Translations under genes and position numbers: made by a program | Notes under the pieces: generated by a model | What the model was told of the DNA's origin: nothing | Database searches by the model: none | Seen by the model: only the letters and a program-made list of their open reading frames with translations | Shown: positions 1-9,373 of the stretch, in pieces | Layout of the letters: each line of letters starts with the position of its first letter | Position numbering within the stretch: position 1 is the first letter of the stretch | Assembly: GCA_037178625.1 (NCBI GenBank) | Contig: JAWZXG010000042.1 | Coordinates: forward strand, 30,082 to 94,081 | DNA from: Skeletonema tropicum | Taxonomy: Eukaryota; Bacillariophyta; Thalassiosirophyceae; Thalassiosirales; Thalassiosiraceae | Length of the DNA stretch: 64,000 nt | Reading direction: 5' to 3'

Positions 1-500
1 GAAGGTGGAACGCATTTATTTTTGGATTCCAGATTCCTTTCCAGGATTGCAACACTAATACTTATTCCTAACGTCCAATCGCTGTTTTAGCCGTACGTAC
101 AGTATCGATTCCTTCGCTGACAGGTTTCGCTAACCGGTAGTGCACTCTCTCTATTTGAAGCTTCTCCTTTCTCAGTGTGCTTCTTATTGCTCGTCCTGGA
201 CGAGAGTGCGAATACTCATGTGGCATAATAAATCGCAAGAGAACGTAGAATATATGATTTCGGTGCGATCGATGTGCGGACTAGCTCATTCGAGCGAGAC
301 ATGATGAATTCCCAGGATCTGAGAAGTCTAAAATTCGAAGGTCACAGTCGAGGTGTTTTGTGCTAGCGTTCAGGAGTATATTAAGTAAGTATATTCATAT
401 CTATCTAAAGTGCCAAGACAGTGAAACTACCGAACTTCAAAATTCCAGAATCCCCCCCACGCATCTAGTCAAACGCAATCAACCAAACAGAGCAATAGAA
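1..500. other. 3' flank of alpha-tubulin, no gene seen
   Basis: This stretch lies downstream of the alpha-tubulin stop codon. I see no convincing coding sequence. The short plus-strand open frames that run into 501-644 are antisense to the tubulin C-terminal exon. It contains one copy of a ~170 bp dispersed repeat (39-204). Confidence 0.6.
39..204. repeat. dispersed ~170 bp repeat, copy 1
   Basis: The segment aligns by eye with 9079-9248. Shared blocks include the phrases TTCCTAACGT, CAATCGCT, GACAGGTTTCGCTAACCGGTA and TCTCAGTGTGCTTCTT, separated by small indels. Both copies lie just 3' of a minus-strand gene (alpha-tubulin here, the zinc-finger gene at 9.4 kb). It could be a short non-autonomous element or a fragment of a longer repeat. 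No terminal repeats or coding capacity are visible. Confidence 0.6.
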
Positions 501-2266
501 TTAGTACTCTTCCTCGTCAATTTCTTCTTCTTCTTCGGCATGATCAAGAGCAACCTCTTCGTAGTCCTTCTCGAGGGCAGCAAGATCCTCACGGGCCTCG
601 GTGAATTCACCTTCTTCCATACCCTCTCCAACATACCAATCTGAAAAAGCGAAGACAAAATGAGAGCAAGAATGTGTTAGAACAAGAGAATCGAGTGCTG
701 CAGACGAAACGAAAGAGTAATGCACAGTGTTTCACTTACGAACAAAGGCGCGCTTGGCATACATCAAGTCGAACTTGTGATCAATGCGAGAAAAGGCCTG
801 AGCGACGGCAGTATTGTTGGCAGCCAAACACAAAGCGCGTTGGACACGAGCCAAGTCGCCTCCAGGAACTTGATAGGGATGCTGCCAGTTGATACCGACC
901 TTGAATCCCGTAGGACACCAGTCGACGAACTGAATGGTTCGCTTGGTCTTAAGTACGGCTATAGAAGCGTTAACTTCCTTGGGAACAACATCTCCACGGT
1001 ACAAGAGACAGGTAGCCATGTACTTTCCGACCCTGGGATCACATTTGATCATCATATTAGTGGGCTCAAAGACGGAGTTGGTAATCTCGGAAACAGATAG
1101 CTGCTCATGGAAGGCCTTCGCTGAAGAGATGATGGGTGCGTACGACGTGAGTACGAAGTGGATACGAGGGTATGGGACCAAGTTGGTCTGGAACTCGGTC
1201 ATATCCACATTCAAGGCACCATCGAAGCGAAGTGAGGCTGTCAAGGATGAAATGACCTGAGCAATCAACCTGTTGAGGTTAGTGTAGGAAGGACGCTCAA
1301 CGTCAAGTTTGGTACGGCAGATATCGTAGAGGGCCTCATTGTCGAGGCCAAAGGTAACGTCCGTGTGCTCCAAAAGGGCGTGGGTAGACAACACGGAGTT
1401 GTAAGGCTCAACAACAGCGGTAGAAACCTGGGGAGAGGGTGACACCGCAAAAGAGAGCTTGGACTTGCGTCCATAATCAACAGAGAGCCTCTCGAGAAGG
1501 AGAGATCCAAAACCGGAACCAGTTCCTCCTCCAGTTGCATGGAAGACGAGGAAACCCTGGAGGCCGGTACAGTTGTCAGCCATCTTACGGATCCTGTCAA
1601 GGGCCTGGTCAATAAGCTCCTTTCCAACGGTGTAGTGACCACGGGCGTAGTTGTTGGCGGCATCCTCCTTTCCACTCATAATTTGCTCAGGGTGGTACAG
1701 CTCTTTGTAAGTTCCAGACCTCACTTCGTCACACACAGTGGGCTCGAGATCGACGTAGAGAGCACGCGGGACGTGCTTTCCGGAACTAGTCTCAGAAAAG
1801 AAGTGGTTAAAACAATGCTCGGCATTGCCAATTGTTTGGTCGTCAGGCATTTGACCATCAGGATGGATGCCGTGCTCGATACAGTAGAGTTCCCAGCAGC
1901 TGTTACCGGTTTGAATACCGGCCTGGCCGATATGGATCGAGATAATTTCTGTGTATTAATAAATTAATAAAAGAGGGAGGGGGGGGGGGGGCAAACGGAG
2001 AGCAAGGTGAGAGGGATATGAAGTAGGTGACACCGTTGCCATTTTTTGAACACAAAGGCAATTAGGGAAGCGGGTAGAGGGCACTTGCACATTACTTCTC
2101 CAAAGGCAACATATTAATTCATTGTTCAAACAATAATAATACATATATCAATTTCAAACGTCAAAAAAAAAGATCGAACGACCATTCCCAATCCATCAAA
2201 AAAGGACTCCGACTCCATTCGACAGTTATATAGAAATAATGAACAAATGAGAGACTTACCTCGCAT
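501..2266 (-). CDS. alpha-tubulin (three exons)
   Basis: Alpha-tubulin pairs with beta-tubulin to form microtubules in the cytoplasm, spindle and any flagella. Coding exons on the minus strand are 2260-2266, 740-1948 and 501-640. The introns are 311 bp (1949-2259) and 99 bp (641-739), both GT-AG, and the second exon boundary restores the family VHWYVGEGM sequence. The joined product is 451 aa, the usual length for the family. It begins [13 protein letters not shown], has the GGGTGSG nucleotide-binding signature near residues 142-148, retains MTEFQTN around the catalytic Glu254, and ends in an acidic tail with a terminal Tyr. The first coding exon holds only ATGCGAG, a very short exon. Intron 1 carries a 13-base G run (1979-1991). 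Residue 40, the acetylated Lys in most alpha-tubulins, is Gln here (PDDQTIG). Identification is secure; exon ends rest on splice consensus and frame. Confidence 0.97.
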
Positions 2267-2492
2267 GGTTGAAAAGAAGGGTGGTGATTGCTTCAAAGAC
2301 AAAGAAGATGATCGATATCAAACAGCTCTTGCGACGGGAGCGTGTTGATTTATGTCATGGTGGAGCTGACGGCCGGTTGAGGCGAGGGGGCAGGCTGCGT
2401 GCATGCAACCGCTCGAAGCATACTCCAATCACTCTTCCTATGTGGATTTTGTACCATGACTGTGGAATGTCGCTTATGTTAGATAGTTAGTA
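2267..2492. other. 5' flank of alpha-tubulin
   Basis: This is the presumed 5' UTR and promoter region of the tubulin gene, squeezed between its start codon and the first copy of the 2.06 kb duplicated element. I could not recognise a promoter motif with confidence. Confidence 0.4.
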
Positions 2493-2665
2493 GTACTTAC
2501 CAAAAATTACGGTGTAAAATACGTCGGAATTCGGTATTCTGTGTACTTTCCCGGTGTAACTTTTACACTTTTTCTTGAAATACACGAATATATTTTATCT
2601 CAATTCCTCTTGCTTTGTTGGCTCTTTGCTGCGGCAAGTAAAAATACACGATATTACTCCATCTT

Positions 2666-2686
2666 CCGGTGTAACTTTTACACCGG
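2666..2686. repeat. CCGGTGTAA palindrome 1
   Basis: A perfect inverted repeat: CCGGTGTAA, three-base spacer CTT, then TTACACCGG. The same palindrome occurs at 4520, 4728 and 6585, with degenerate versions at 15705 and 20221. A half-like form (CCGGTGTAAC then TTTTACAC) is at 2551 and 4613. It marks the borders of the recombinase element copies. Confidence 0.85.
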
Positions 2687-2875
2687 GAGACAAACCAGCC
2701 CAGTGGACTGCCCACGGTCATACTTTTTGCGGCGATGCCCGTAAAGTACGTTCATGCGTTCACCAAAATTCAAAAATTCGTCACACTGCTCAATGGCAAT
2801 GGCAACGCAATGGCGACATGGACATGGCACCCTATCACACAACTAATATCCAACTCACAATCACCGCCCACAAAG

Positions 2876-4500
2876 ATGCCGGATCCAATGAAGTCAAAGG
2901 GCCGCCCCAGCAAGAACAAGAAGAAGGCGCCGACGAAATCACCGCTGCGAATGCATCCCGCAACAACCTCTCCTGCTGCCGATGCAAGTGCAAGGGCATC
3001 CACCGATCGTGTTGAAAAGATCCTAAGTTATGATATAGAAAAAGAGTGTTTTTGATGACGGCAGCGTTGCAACTTTCCTCATTTGGTTTGGTTCGTCTTT
3101 TCGATAACCGCATAGAAATTGAACGATGAGCACCTGGAAAAGATGATAGATGCTGACAATGAAGATCAGAACAAAAATGATCACAAGAGGACGGCTCTCC
3201 GAAATTATATCGTCGATGCTGTTGACGCGCTCAAACCATTGCGTGATAGGCACCACCATATCAGTTTCCTCAGGATAGATGGGGTGAAGCTCTTGATTAT
3301 GATATAGTTGTGGAGTACATATGACTACTAAGTTTAATGTTGCTGTGGTTGAACGTTCATGCGCCGAGAAGTACATGAAGGCGCTGAAAATAACAGATGA
3401 AATCACCCCCGACATTGTAGTCGAAGATGGTAGAGTCTTCCAATCGAGCAATATAATGGAAACGCAGTGCAATTGCTTGGGTCTACGAAGTAGCAGTAGC
3501 AAGAGCGGAGATGCCTTTTGCGCAAGATCTTGGGACCTACATTAATAACACGCCACGTTGCTGCAGCAAGGCAACAACTCGGTCTCAAGCTCACGAAGGG
3601 CGAAGACGTGATGAAATCCGAAGCATACGAAATAATAAAGAGCATTTGAAAGTGGAGAGAGAGAGAGATTTTCAATCATCTCATGCTTCTTTTGGACTGG
3701 AACTTGATGAAGAGCAGTGAGAACTGTTTGAATGTGAAAATATGTGAAAATGATACGCATTGACTTCGAGGAAGTTTACTTGAATTGTTTGTATTCGATA
3801 AGGAGAAGGGTAAGCAGCGTGAGGCATGCACGGTCCATAGCACTGCTTCGCCAATCAAGAAAAGCCTCACATCTGTCTCGTGCTGTTCGCAAGGTAGATC
3901 TTTGCGTGTTTTCTGGCACCAATACCAGTGTACTAGGTAGAGTAGTCGAATGCATGATCTCGTTGAGGAAATCAAGGATGATTTTTACGACATTGGGATC
4001 AACTGGCAAGAACTTGGTACTCATTCTACTTGAAAGGCGTCGGAAGTATGGTCGCCAATGCCAGCACTGTGGGCCCATCGATTGTTGCCTTGTGTCTACG
4101 AGCGGGCTGGAAGCTTGGAGGTGTGACGGAGATGTATCACTTTCGTTAAGACGCAGGTGATTTGAATGTGGTAAGAAGAGCTGCCTGTCTCGATATCGAG
4201 ACGACTTATTATGGATATCGCCGCCATATTTCAACTGTTCGGAATTGGACCAAGATAGCAAGCTTGCGGCAATGGCAACGGCCAAAGCTGACCGCTGGCT
4301 GAAAGAGCGCATTCCAAAGTTTTGGAGATTACAAAAGAACAGCAATAGGCAGATGAAAATCTTGTGTAGGTCTACATTAAATAATGCACATTTTTACTTC
4401 AACAACCTCATTCGTTTCATTGCTGTATGTAACTTTGCGTGGTCTGGAGTGGGCGGTCTTGAGGGCACGAGCGGACACCTTGGAGGCAAATTATACCCCG
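2876..4500 (+). pseudogene. decayed Crypton-like tyrosine recombinase, copy A
   Basis: No single frame is open, but successive frames read like one recombinase. The order is a Lys/Pro-rich start (MPDPMKSKGRPSKNKKK), an N-terminal block from MTTKFNVAVVERS (3321), then SSHASFGLELDEEQ (near 3690). The catalytic region follows as WQELGTHST-stop, then GSMVANASTVGPSIVAL and CLRAGWKLGGVTEMY (4035-4125). The tail ISPPYF...KADRWLKERIPKFW ends near 4325. GTHSTRK is the HxxR box of tyrosine recombinases, and the RAGWKLGGV..MY...AGD block matches, from memory, a recombinase family widespread in diatom and oomycete genomes. In this copy the catalytic Arg codon CGA is TGA (4031-4033), and further frameshifts are present, so it is inactive. 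Confidence 0.78.
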
Positions 4501-4519
4501 TTGACAGGGCCTTTTGTAC

Positions 4520-4540
4520 CCGGTGTAACTTTTACACCGG
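4520..4540. repeat. CCGGTGTAA palindrome 2
   Basis: A perfect palindrome of the same sequence as at 2666. It lies about 15 bp before the junction of duplication copies A and B, at the right-hand end of recombinase copy A. Confidence 0.85.
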
Positions 4541-4727
4541 AATTTTATCCACTTGTACTTACCAAAAATTACGGTGTAAAATACGTCGGAATTCGGTATT
4601 CTGTGTACTTTCCCGGTGTAACTTTTACACTTTTTCTTGAAATACACGAATATATTTTATCTCAATTCCTCTTGCTTTGTTGGCTCTTTGCTGCGGCAAG
4701 TAAAAATACACGATATTACTCCATCTT

Positions 4728-4748
4728 CCGGTGTAACTTTTACACCGG
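4728..4748. repeat. CCGGTGTAA palindrome 3
   Basis: Copy B counterpart of the palindrome at 2666, near the left end of the element. Confidence 0.85.
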
Positions 4749-4937
4749 GAGACAAACCAGCCCAGTGGACTGCCCACGGTCATACTTTTTGCGGCGATGC
4801 CCGTAAAGTACGTTCATGCGTTCACCAAAATTCAAAAATTCGTCACACTGCTCAATGGCAATGGCAACGCAATGGCGACATGGACATGGCACCCTATCAC
4901 ACAACTAATATCCAACTCACAATCACCGCCCACAAAG

Positions 4938-6565
4938 ATGCCGGATCCAATGAAGTCAAAGGGCCGCCCCCCCAGCAAGAACAAGAAGAAGGCGCCGACG
5001 AAATCACCGCTGCGAATGCATCCCGCAACAACCTCTCCTGCTGCCGATGCAAGTGCAAGGGCATCCACCGATCGTGTTGAAAAGATCCTAAGTTATGATA
5101 TAGAAAAAGAGTGTTTTTGATGACGGCAGCGTTGCAACTTTCCTCATTTGGTTTGGTTCGTCTTTTCGATAACCGCATAGAAATTGAACGATGAGCACCT
5201 GGAAAAGATGATAGATGCTGACAATGAAGATCAGAACAAAAATGATCACAAGAGGACGGCTCTCCGAAATTATATCGTCGATGCTGTTGACGCGCTCAAA
5301 CCATTGCGTGATAGGCACCACCATATCAGTTTCCTCAGGATAGATGGGGTGAAGCTCTTGATTATGATATAGTTGTGGAGTACATATGACTACTAAGTTT
5401 AATGTTGCTGTGGTTGAACGTTCATGCGCCGAGAAGTACATGAAGGCGCTGAAAATAACAGATGAAATCACCCCCGACATTGTAGTCGAAGATGGTAGAG
5501 TCTTCCAATCGAGCAATATAATGGAAACGCAGTGCAATTGCTTGGGTCTACGAAGTAGCAGTAGCAAGAGCGGAGATGCCTTTTGCGCAAGATCTTGGGA
5601 CCTACATTAATAACACGCCACGTTGCTGCAGCAAGGCAACAACTCGGTCTCAAGCTCACGAAGGGCGAAGACGTGATGAAATCCGAAGCATACGAAATAA
5701 TAAAGAGCATTTGAAAGTGGAGAGAGAGAGAGATTTTCAATCATCTCATGCTTCTTTTGGACTGGAACTTGATGAAGAGCAGTGAGAACTGTTTGAATGT
5801 GAAAATATGTGAAAATGATACGCATTGACTTCGAGGAAGTTTACTTGAATTGTTTGTATTCGATAAGGAGAAGGGTAAGCAGCGTGAGGCATGCACGGTC
5901 CATAGCACTGCTTCGCCAATCAAGAAAAGCCTCACATCTGTCTCGTGCTGTTCGCAAGGTAGATCTTTGCGTGTTTTCTGGCACCAATACCAGTGTACTA
6001 GGTAGAGTAGTCGAATGCATGATCTCGTTGAGGAAATCAAGGATGATTTTTACGACATTGGGATCAACTGGCAAGAACTTGGTACTCATTCTACTTGAAA
6101 GGCGTCGGAAGTATGGTCGCCAATGCCAGCACTGTGGGCCCATCGATTGTTGCCTTGTGTCTACGAGCGGGCTGGAAGCTTGGAGGTGTGACGGAGATGT
6201 ATCACTTTCGTTAAGACGCAGGTGATTTGAATGTGGTAAGAAGAGCTGCCTGTCTCGATATCGAGACGACTTATTATGGATATCGCCGCCATATTTCAAC
6301 TGTTCGGAATTGGACCAAGATAGCAAGCTTGCGGCAATGGCAACGGCCAAAGCTGACCGCTGGCTGAAAGAGCGCATTCCAAAGTTTTGGAGATTACAAA
6401 AGAACAGCAATAGGCAGATGAAAATCTTGTGTAGGTCTACATTAAATAATGCACATTTTTACTTCAACAACCTCATTCGTTTCATTGCTGTATGTAACTT
6501 TGCGTGGTCTGGAGTGGGCGGTCTTGAGGGCACGAGCGGACACCTTGGAGGCAAATTATACCCCG
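4938..6565 (+). pseudogene. decayed Crypton-like tyrosine recombinase, copy B
   Basis: Duplicate of the recombinase remnant in copy A, with the same frameshifts and the same TGA in place of the catalytic Arg codon (6096-6098). The shared inactivating lesions show that the 2.06 kb duplication happened after the recombinase had decayed, so the element did not move itself to make this copy. Confidence 0.78.
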
Positions 6566-6584
6566 TTGACAGGGCCTTTTGTAC

Positions 6585-6605
6585 CCGGTGTAACTTTTAC
6601 ACCGG
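6585..6605. repeat. CCGGTGTAA palindrome 4
   Basis: Copy B counterpart of the palindrome at 4520, about 15 bp before the right edge of the duplication. Confidence 0.85.
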
Positions 6606-6626
6606 AATTTTATCCACTTGTACTTA

Positions 6627-7288
6627 TGAGCAACGAATAGGCCTTATGATATAAGGGGCGAGGGGGGAGACCCCGATATTGAGGGTTCTGATCAGGTGGC
6701 AACATCGTTTAAATAGGGTTCAAATGGTCCATATTAGCTAATATTTGGCTAGATTTAGACGAAAGTTACAGGAGTTTAGCTAACTAACCGTCCCCCTTTC
6801 TCGCAAGGGGGAGGATTGGGGGGAAATCCCCCCTATAAAGGATAGGCTGGCCCCCTATCCAAAAGCCTAAGTAGAACAAGCTCAAAGGAAGCTTTTATCC
6901 TCTTTTATCCTTTTCTGCTGAGGTTGTACATAAGGTTGTTCGCATTCGTCTGGTATCAAAACTTTGTCGGGTACCGTGTAAATTCGGCTATGGATGGTGT
7001 GACACTGAAGTTATTTCTGCACCACTACCACCAAGACAGGGAAGACTGAGGGGTAAATGTATATGTTCAACTGAGGGCAAATAAATTGTTTTGCTTGATC
7101 TCAGTCCATAGCTTCGCATAAGTAGTACGCTTTCATTCATATTATCTTTTTCATTCCCTACCTACTTACTTACTTAACTTGCATATAAGTACTTCTACTT
7201 AGCTACATACGCATGCACTACCTACATACTTAGCTCGTGCGAAACCGGGGCTGGGCGATGCGAGACGAGGGATGGAAGACATACACCT
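6627..7288. other. intergenic, no gene seen
   Basis: I see no coding sequence. There are G-rich and C-rich runs that can pair locally, for example CAAGGGGGAGGATTGGGGGG facing CCCCCCTATAAAGG near 6800-6840, and a pyrimidine-rich stretch of CTTACTTACTTA type near 7160-7230. Its origin is unknown. Confidence 0.5.
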
Positions 7289-8300
7289 TACCCTAATTTA
7301 TGGTGGTAACGAGACCACTTCGAGAAAACGAGACTAGTGATCGGGTCTCTTTTGATAACGAGACATGTCCGGCAAGGGCCATAACGAGACTAGAGATTGG
7401 CATCTTTTTTGTGAGAAGTTTCTCCCTTTTGAGAAAAGTCTTTACAAGATCAACACAGAACAGCCCCGGCCATCCGTCCGAGCCGGCGCAAACTTCTGCA
7501 TTTCATCGCATCTGCGTGCGTTGCATTGCATTGCATCGCATCGCATTGCATTGCTCACTTACAATAGTATCAAAATAATAAGGAGGAATGGAAGATGGAA
7601 AACTGAAACGACCTGCTGGCTTGCTTCTTGACGATTTCAGGGGTCACTCCGACAAAAGGGTGAAAGAGGTGACTGAGGAGATTGATGACCTCTTTTGGAT
7701 GATTATGGCTGGAGGTATCACACCAAAAGCGCAGCCCCTGGATGTTCTTGTCAACAAAGTTTTCAAAGGCCATTTCAGGGATTTATTTCAGCAATGGTCA
7801 TTGACTGCTCCAACAAATGACAAAGGTCATCCGAAGGCTCCAAGTCGTCAGCTGCTTGCGATCTGGGCCGTAGAGGCTTGGAAGAAGGTACCAGAGGATC
7901 TCGTGCGAAGAGCTTGGACCGTTTGCCAGTACAAATCTAAGGAGGACATTGCAAATGTAGACGCTGGAAGTAGTGCAATTGTTGAATATGATGAGGCGAT
8001 GTTGGGCAGAATTGTGGAACAAACCGCTGGAGCAGATGCATTGACTCTCTTCAATGATCCAGAAAATGAGGCAGAAGGTGAGTTTCCTGAAGACGACCGG
8101 AGTAAGAGATGCAGCAGTGATGCTTCAGATACAGTAGGTGTGGAAGTAGGAGGATAGATAGGTTAAGCCATAACGAGACCATTTTTTAATAACGAGACCA
8201 CTTTTCAATAACGAGACTAGTTTCTCGAGGTGGCCTTGGTAACGAGACTAAGGAAAAATCCAAAACGAGACTAGTCTCGTTACCACCATAAATTAGGGTA
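7289..8300 (+). mobile_element. pogo-like (Tc1/mariner superfamily) DNA element, internally deleted
   Basis: The ends are inverted repeats of at least 25 bp, starting CCCTAATTTATGGTGGTA inward from both sides and continuing to AACGAGAC. Each end is flanked by TA, which is itself inside a matching CCT on the outside (7286-7288 and 8301-8303). A TA duplication fits the Tc1/mariner/pogo superfamily. Roughly ten copies of the octamer AACGAGAC or close variants crowd the two ends (7308-7395 and 8168-8280), a plausible set of transposase binding sites. The interior keeps only the C-terminal part of a DDE transposase, so this is a ~1.0 kb non-autonomous derivative. A GCATT/GCATC microsatellite lies at about 7517-7555. 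Confidence 0.85.
7588..8157 (+). pseudogene. truncated pogo-like DDE_1 transposase
   Basis: A 189-residue open frame carrying the C-terminal half of a pogo/tigger-type (DDE_1) transposase. LLLDDFRGH at residues 12-20 matches the block around the second catalytic Asp. GGITPKAQPLDVLVNKVFK at 42-60 matches the family block GG.T..LQPLDV..NK.FK that carries the third acidic residue. The Trp-rich region WAVEAWKKVPEDLVRRAW and an acidic tail follow. The helix-turn-helix DNA-binding part and the first catalytic Asp are missing, and the element has no room for them, so the product cannot transpose alone. The reading frame is still intact, which suggests a fairly young deletion derivative. It lies centrally between the inverted ends of the element. 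Confidence 0.8.
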
Positions 8301-8303
8301 CCT

Positions 8304-9078
8304 GATGTTAGATTACACGTACGTAGATACAGTAGATACAAGACTACTCTAATCATTATCTTTCATCTCCTATCTAATCTATCAATAGCATCGATTGGAA
8401 GTAGGGAGATCGAGGATACTAACAGGTTATAGAGCCTATACAATCACCAACAATGAAGTTCATTTATGCCATAATTCCATTTGTGAATTTTAGGGAGATC
8501 GAGGATACTAACACCTGGAAGACAGAAGACAGAGATGCTCGCTATCTACATACATAGCTTCTCTCTTCTCTCTTGTGTGGCCCAGTCCCCGTTGTAGGGG
8601 TGATATTCTGTGCTACGGTAACCTACGTATCATCAAAGTATTGTAAACAAGAAAAGCATCCGTAGACGGCTCAGACGACTTAGATCTCGACTGAGAGCTA
8701 CTTCCTTGAGAATTAGATCTGCCGTCTGTATAATAAATATGAAATTTGGTCATCATTAAGTGATGACGCGGTTATCGGGCCATCGTTGCTCTCATAGAGT
8801 GCTTGTATGGCAGCTCGTCTTGAGCCGTTCGCAGTACAAACTGATCTCCGAAAATTTGTGTGTAGTAAGTGCTTGGGTCAGAACAGTCAGGACTTTTGTA
8901 GGATCCCCCATAGTGGTAGTTGCGTTGTTTTGGTCTCCAAATTGAGTCAGCTCGTTCTAGGATGTTTGATGGGGTTCTAGTGAATGCTTGTTGGGCCATG
9001 TTGGAGGCGTTTGGAAATTTGGATTTGTCGATGGATGTTGTGGAGTGTTTTGTAGTCGCCATTTGGCGGTATCTTAGT
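8304..9078. other. intergenic with short direct repeat and one weak ORF
   Basis: A 22 bp direct repeat starting TAGGGAGATCGAGGATACTA occurs at 8402-8423 and 8491-8512, 89 bp apart. A 96-codon minus-strand open frame (8772-9062, MATTKHSTTSIDKSKF...) begins with ATG but resembles nothing I recognise. It has no intron or composition evidence, so I do not call it a gene. The rest shows no coding signal. Confidence 0.45.
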
Positions 9079-9248
9079 TTTCCAGGATTTCAAATACTAA
9101 TAAATAGTTATTCCTAACGTTCAATCGCTATTTTAGCCGAACGTACAGATTTGATTCCTTCGTTGACAGGTTTCGCTAACCGGTACGTCGTACACTCCCT
9201 CAGCTTGTAGCTCCCTCTGTTTCTCAGTGTGCTTCTTCTCGTCCAGGA
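9079..9248. repeat. dispersed ~170 bp repeat, copy 2
   Basis: Second copy of the repeat at 39-204, roughly 80 percent alike by eye and in the same orientation. It lies about 125 bp downstream of the stop codon of the zinc-finger gene. Confidence 0.6.
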
Positions 9249-9373
9249 TCCATTTTCTGTACACTTGATATTAGTTTAGTAGAAGGAGGAGCTGATGACC
9301 ATTCCAAAATTAAGCGTATTGAACCGAATAATCTCTTTGTTGAACCCTCATCGTTCACCACGAAAGACACACC

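Larger units (their letters stand above)
2493..4554 (+). repeat. 2.06 kb tandem duplication, copy A
   Basis: Copy A (2,062 bp) is followed immediately by copy B (2,065 bp). They look identical except for three extra C in copy B in a C run (near 2906 versus 4968). The 7 bp GTACTTA occurs at the left edge of A, at the A/B junction and at the right edge of B, as expected from unequal exchange or microhomology-mediated duplication. The unit carries a decayed tyrosine recombinase on the plus strand. The near-perfect identity suggests a recent event or an assembly duplication. Confidence 0.9.
4555..6619 (+). repeat. 2.06 kb tandem duplication, copy B
   Basis: Second copy of the unit described at 2493. 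It differs from copy A by a 3 bp expansion of a C run near 4968. The right edge is again GTACTTA (6620-6626), after which the sequence diverges into unrelated DNA. Confidence 0.9.

Noticed and set aside
1265..1675. Second minus-strand ORF inside the tubulin gene
   Set aside because: An alternative frame of the tubulin exon, caused by its strong codon bias.
3023..3502. Minus-strand 159-codon ORF with hydrophobic stretches, present twice (also 5088-5567)
   Set aside because: It is antisense to the recombinase remnant. The plus strand carries recognisable family motifs, and the diverged copy at 18612-18947 shows no sign of conserved protein-level constraint on this strand.
3776..4345. Minus-strand 189-codon ORF, present twice (also 5841-6410)
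   Set aside because: It is the antisense of the HSTRK and RAGWKLGG catalytic region. In copies C and D the equivalent frame is broken up.
7300..7631. Plus-strand ORFs at the left end of the pogo-like element
   Set aside because: They are made of the AACGAGAC repeats and a GCATT microsatellite and show no transposase motif.
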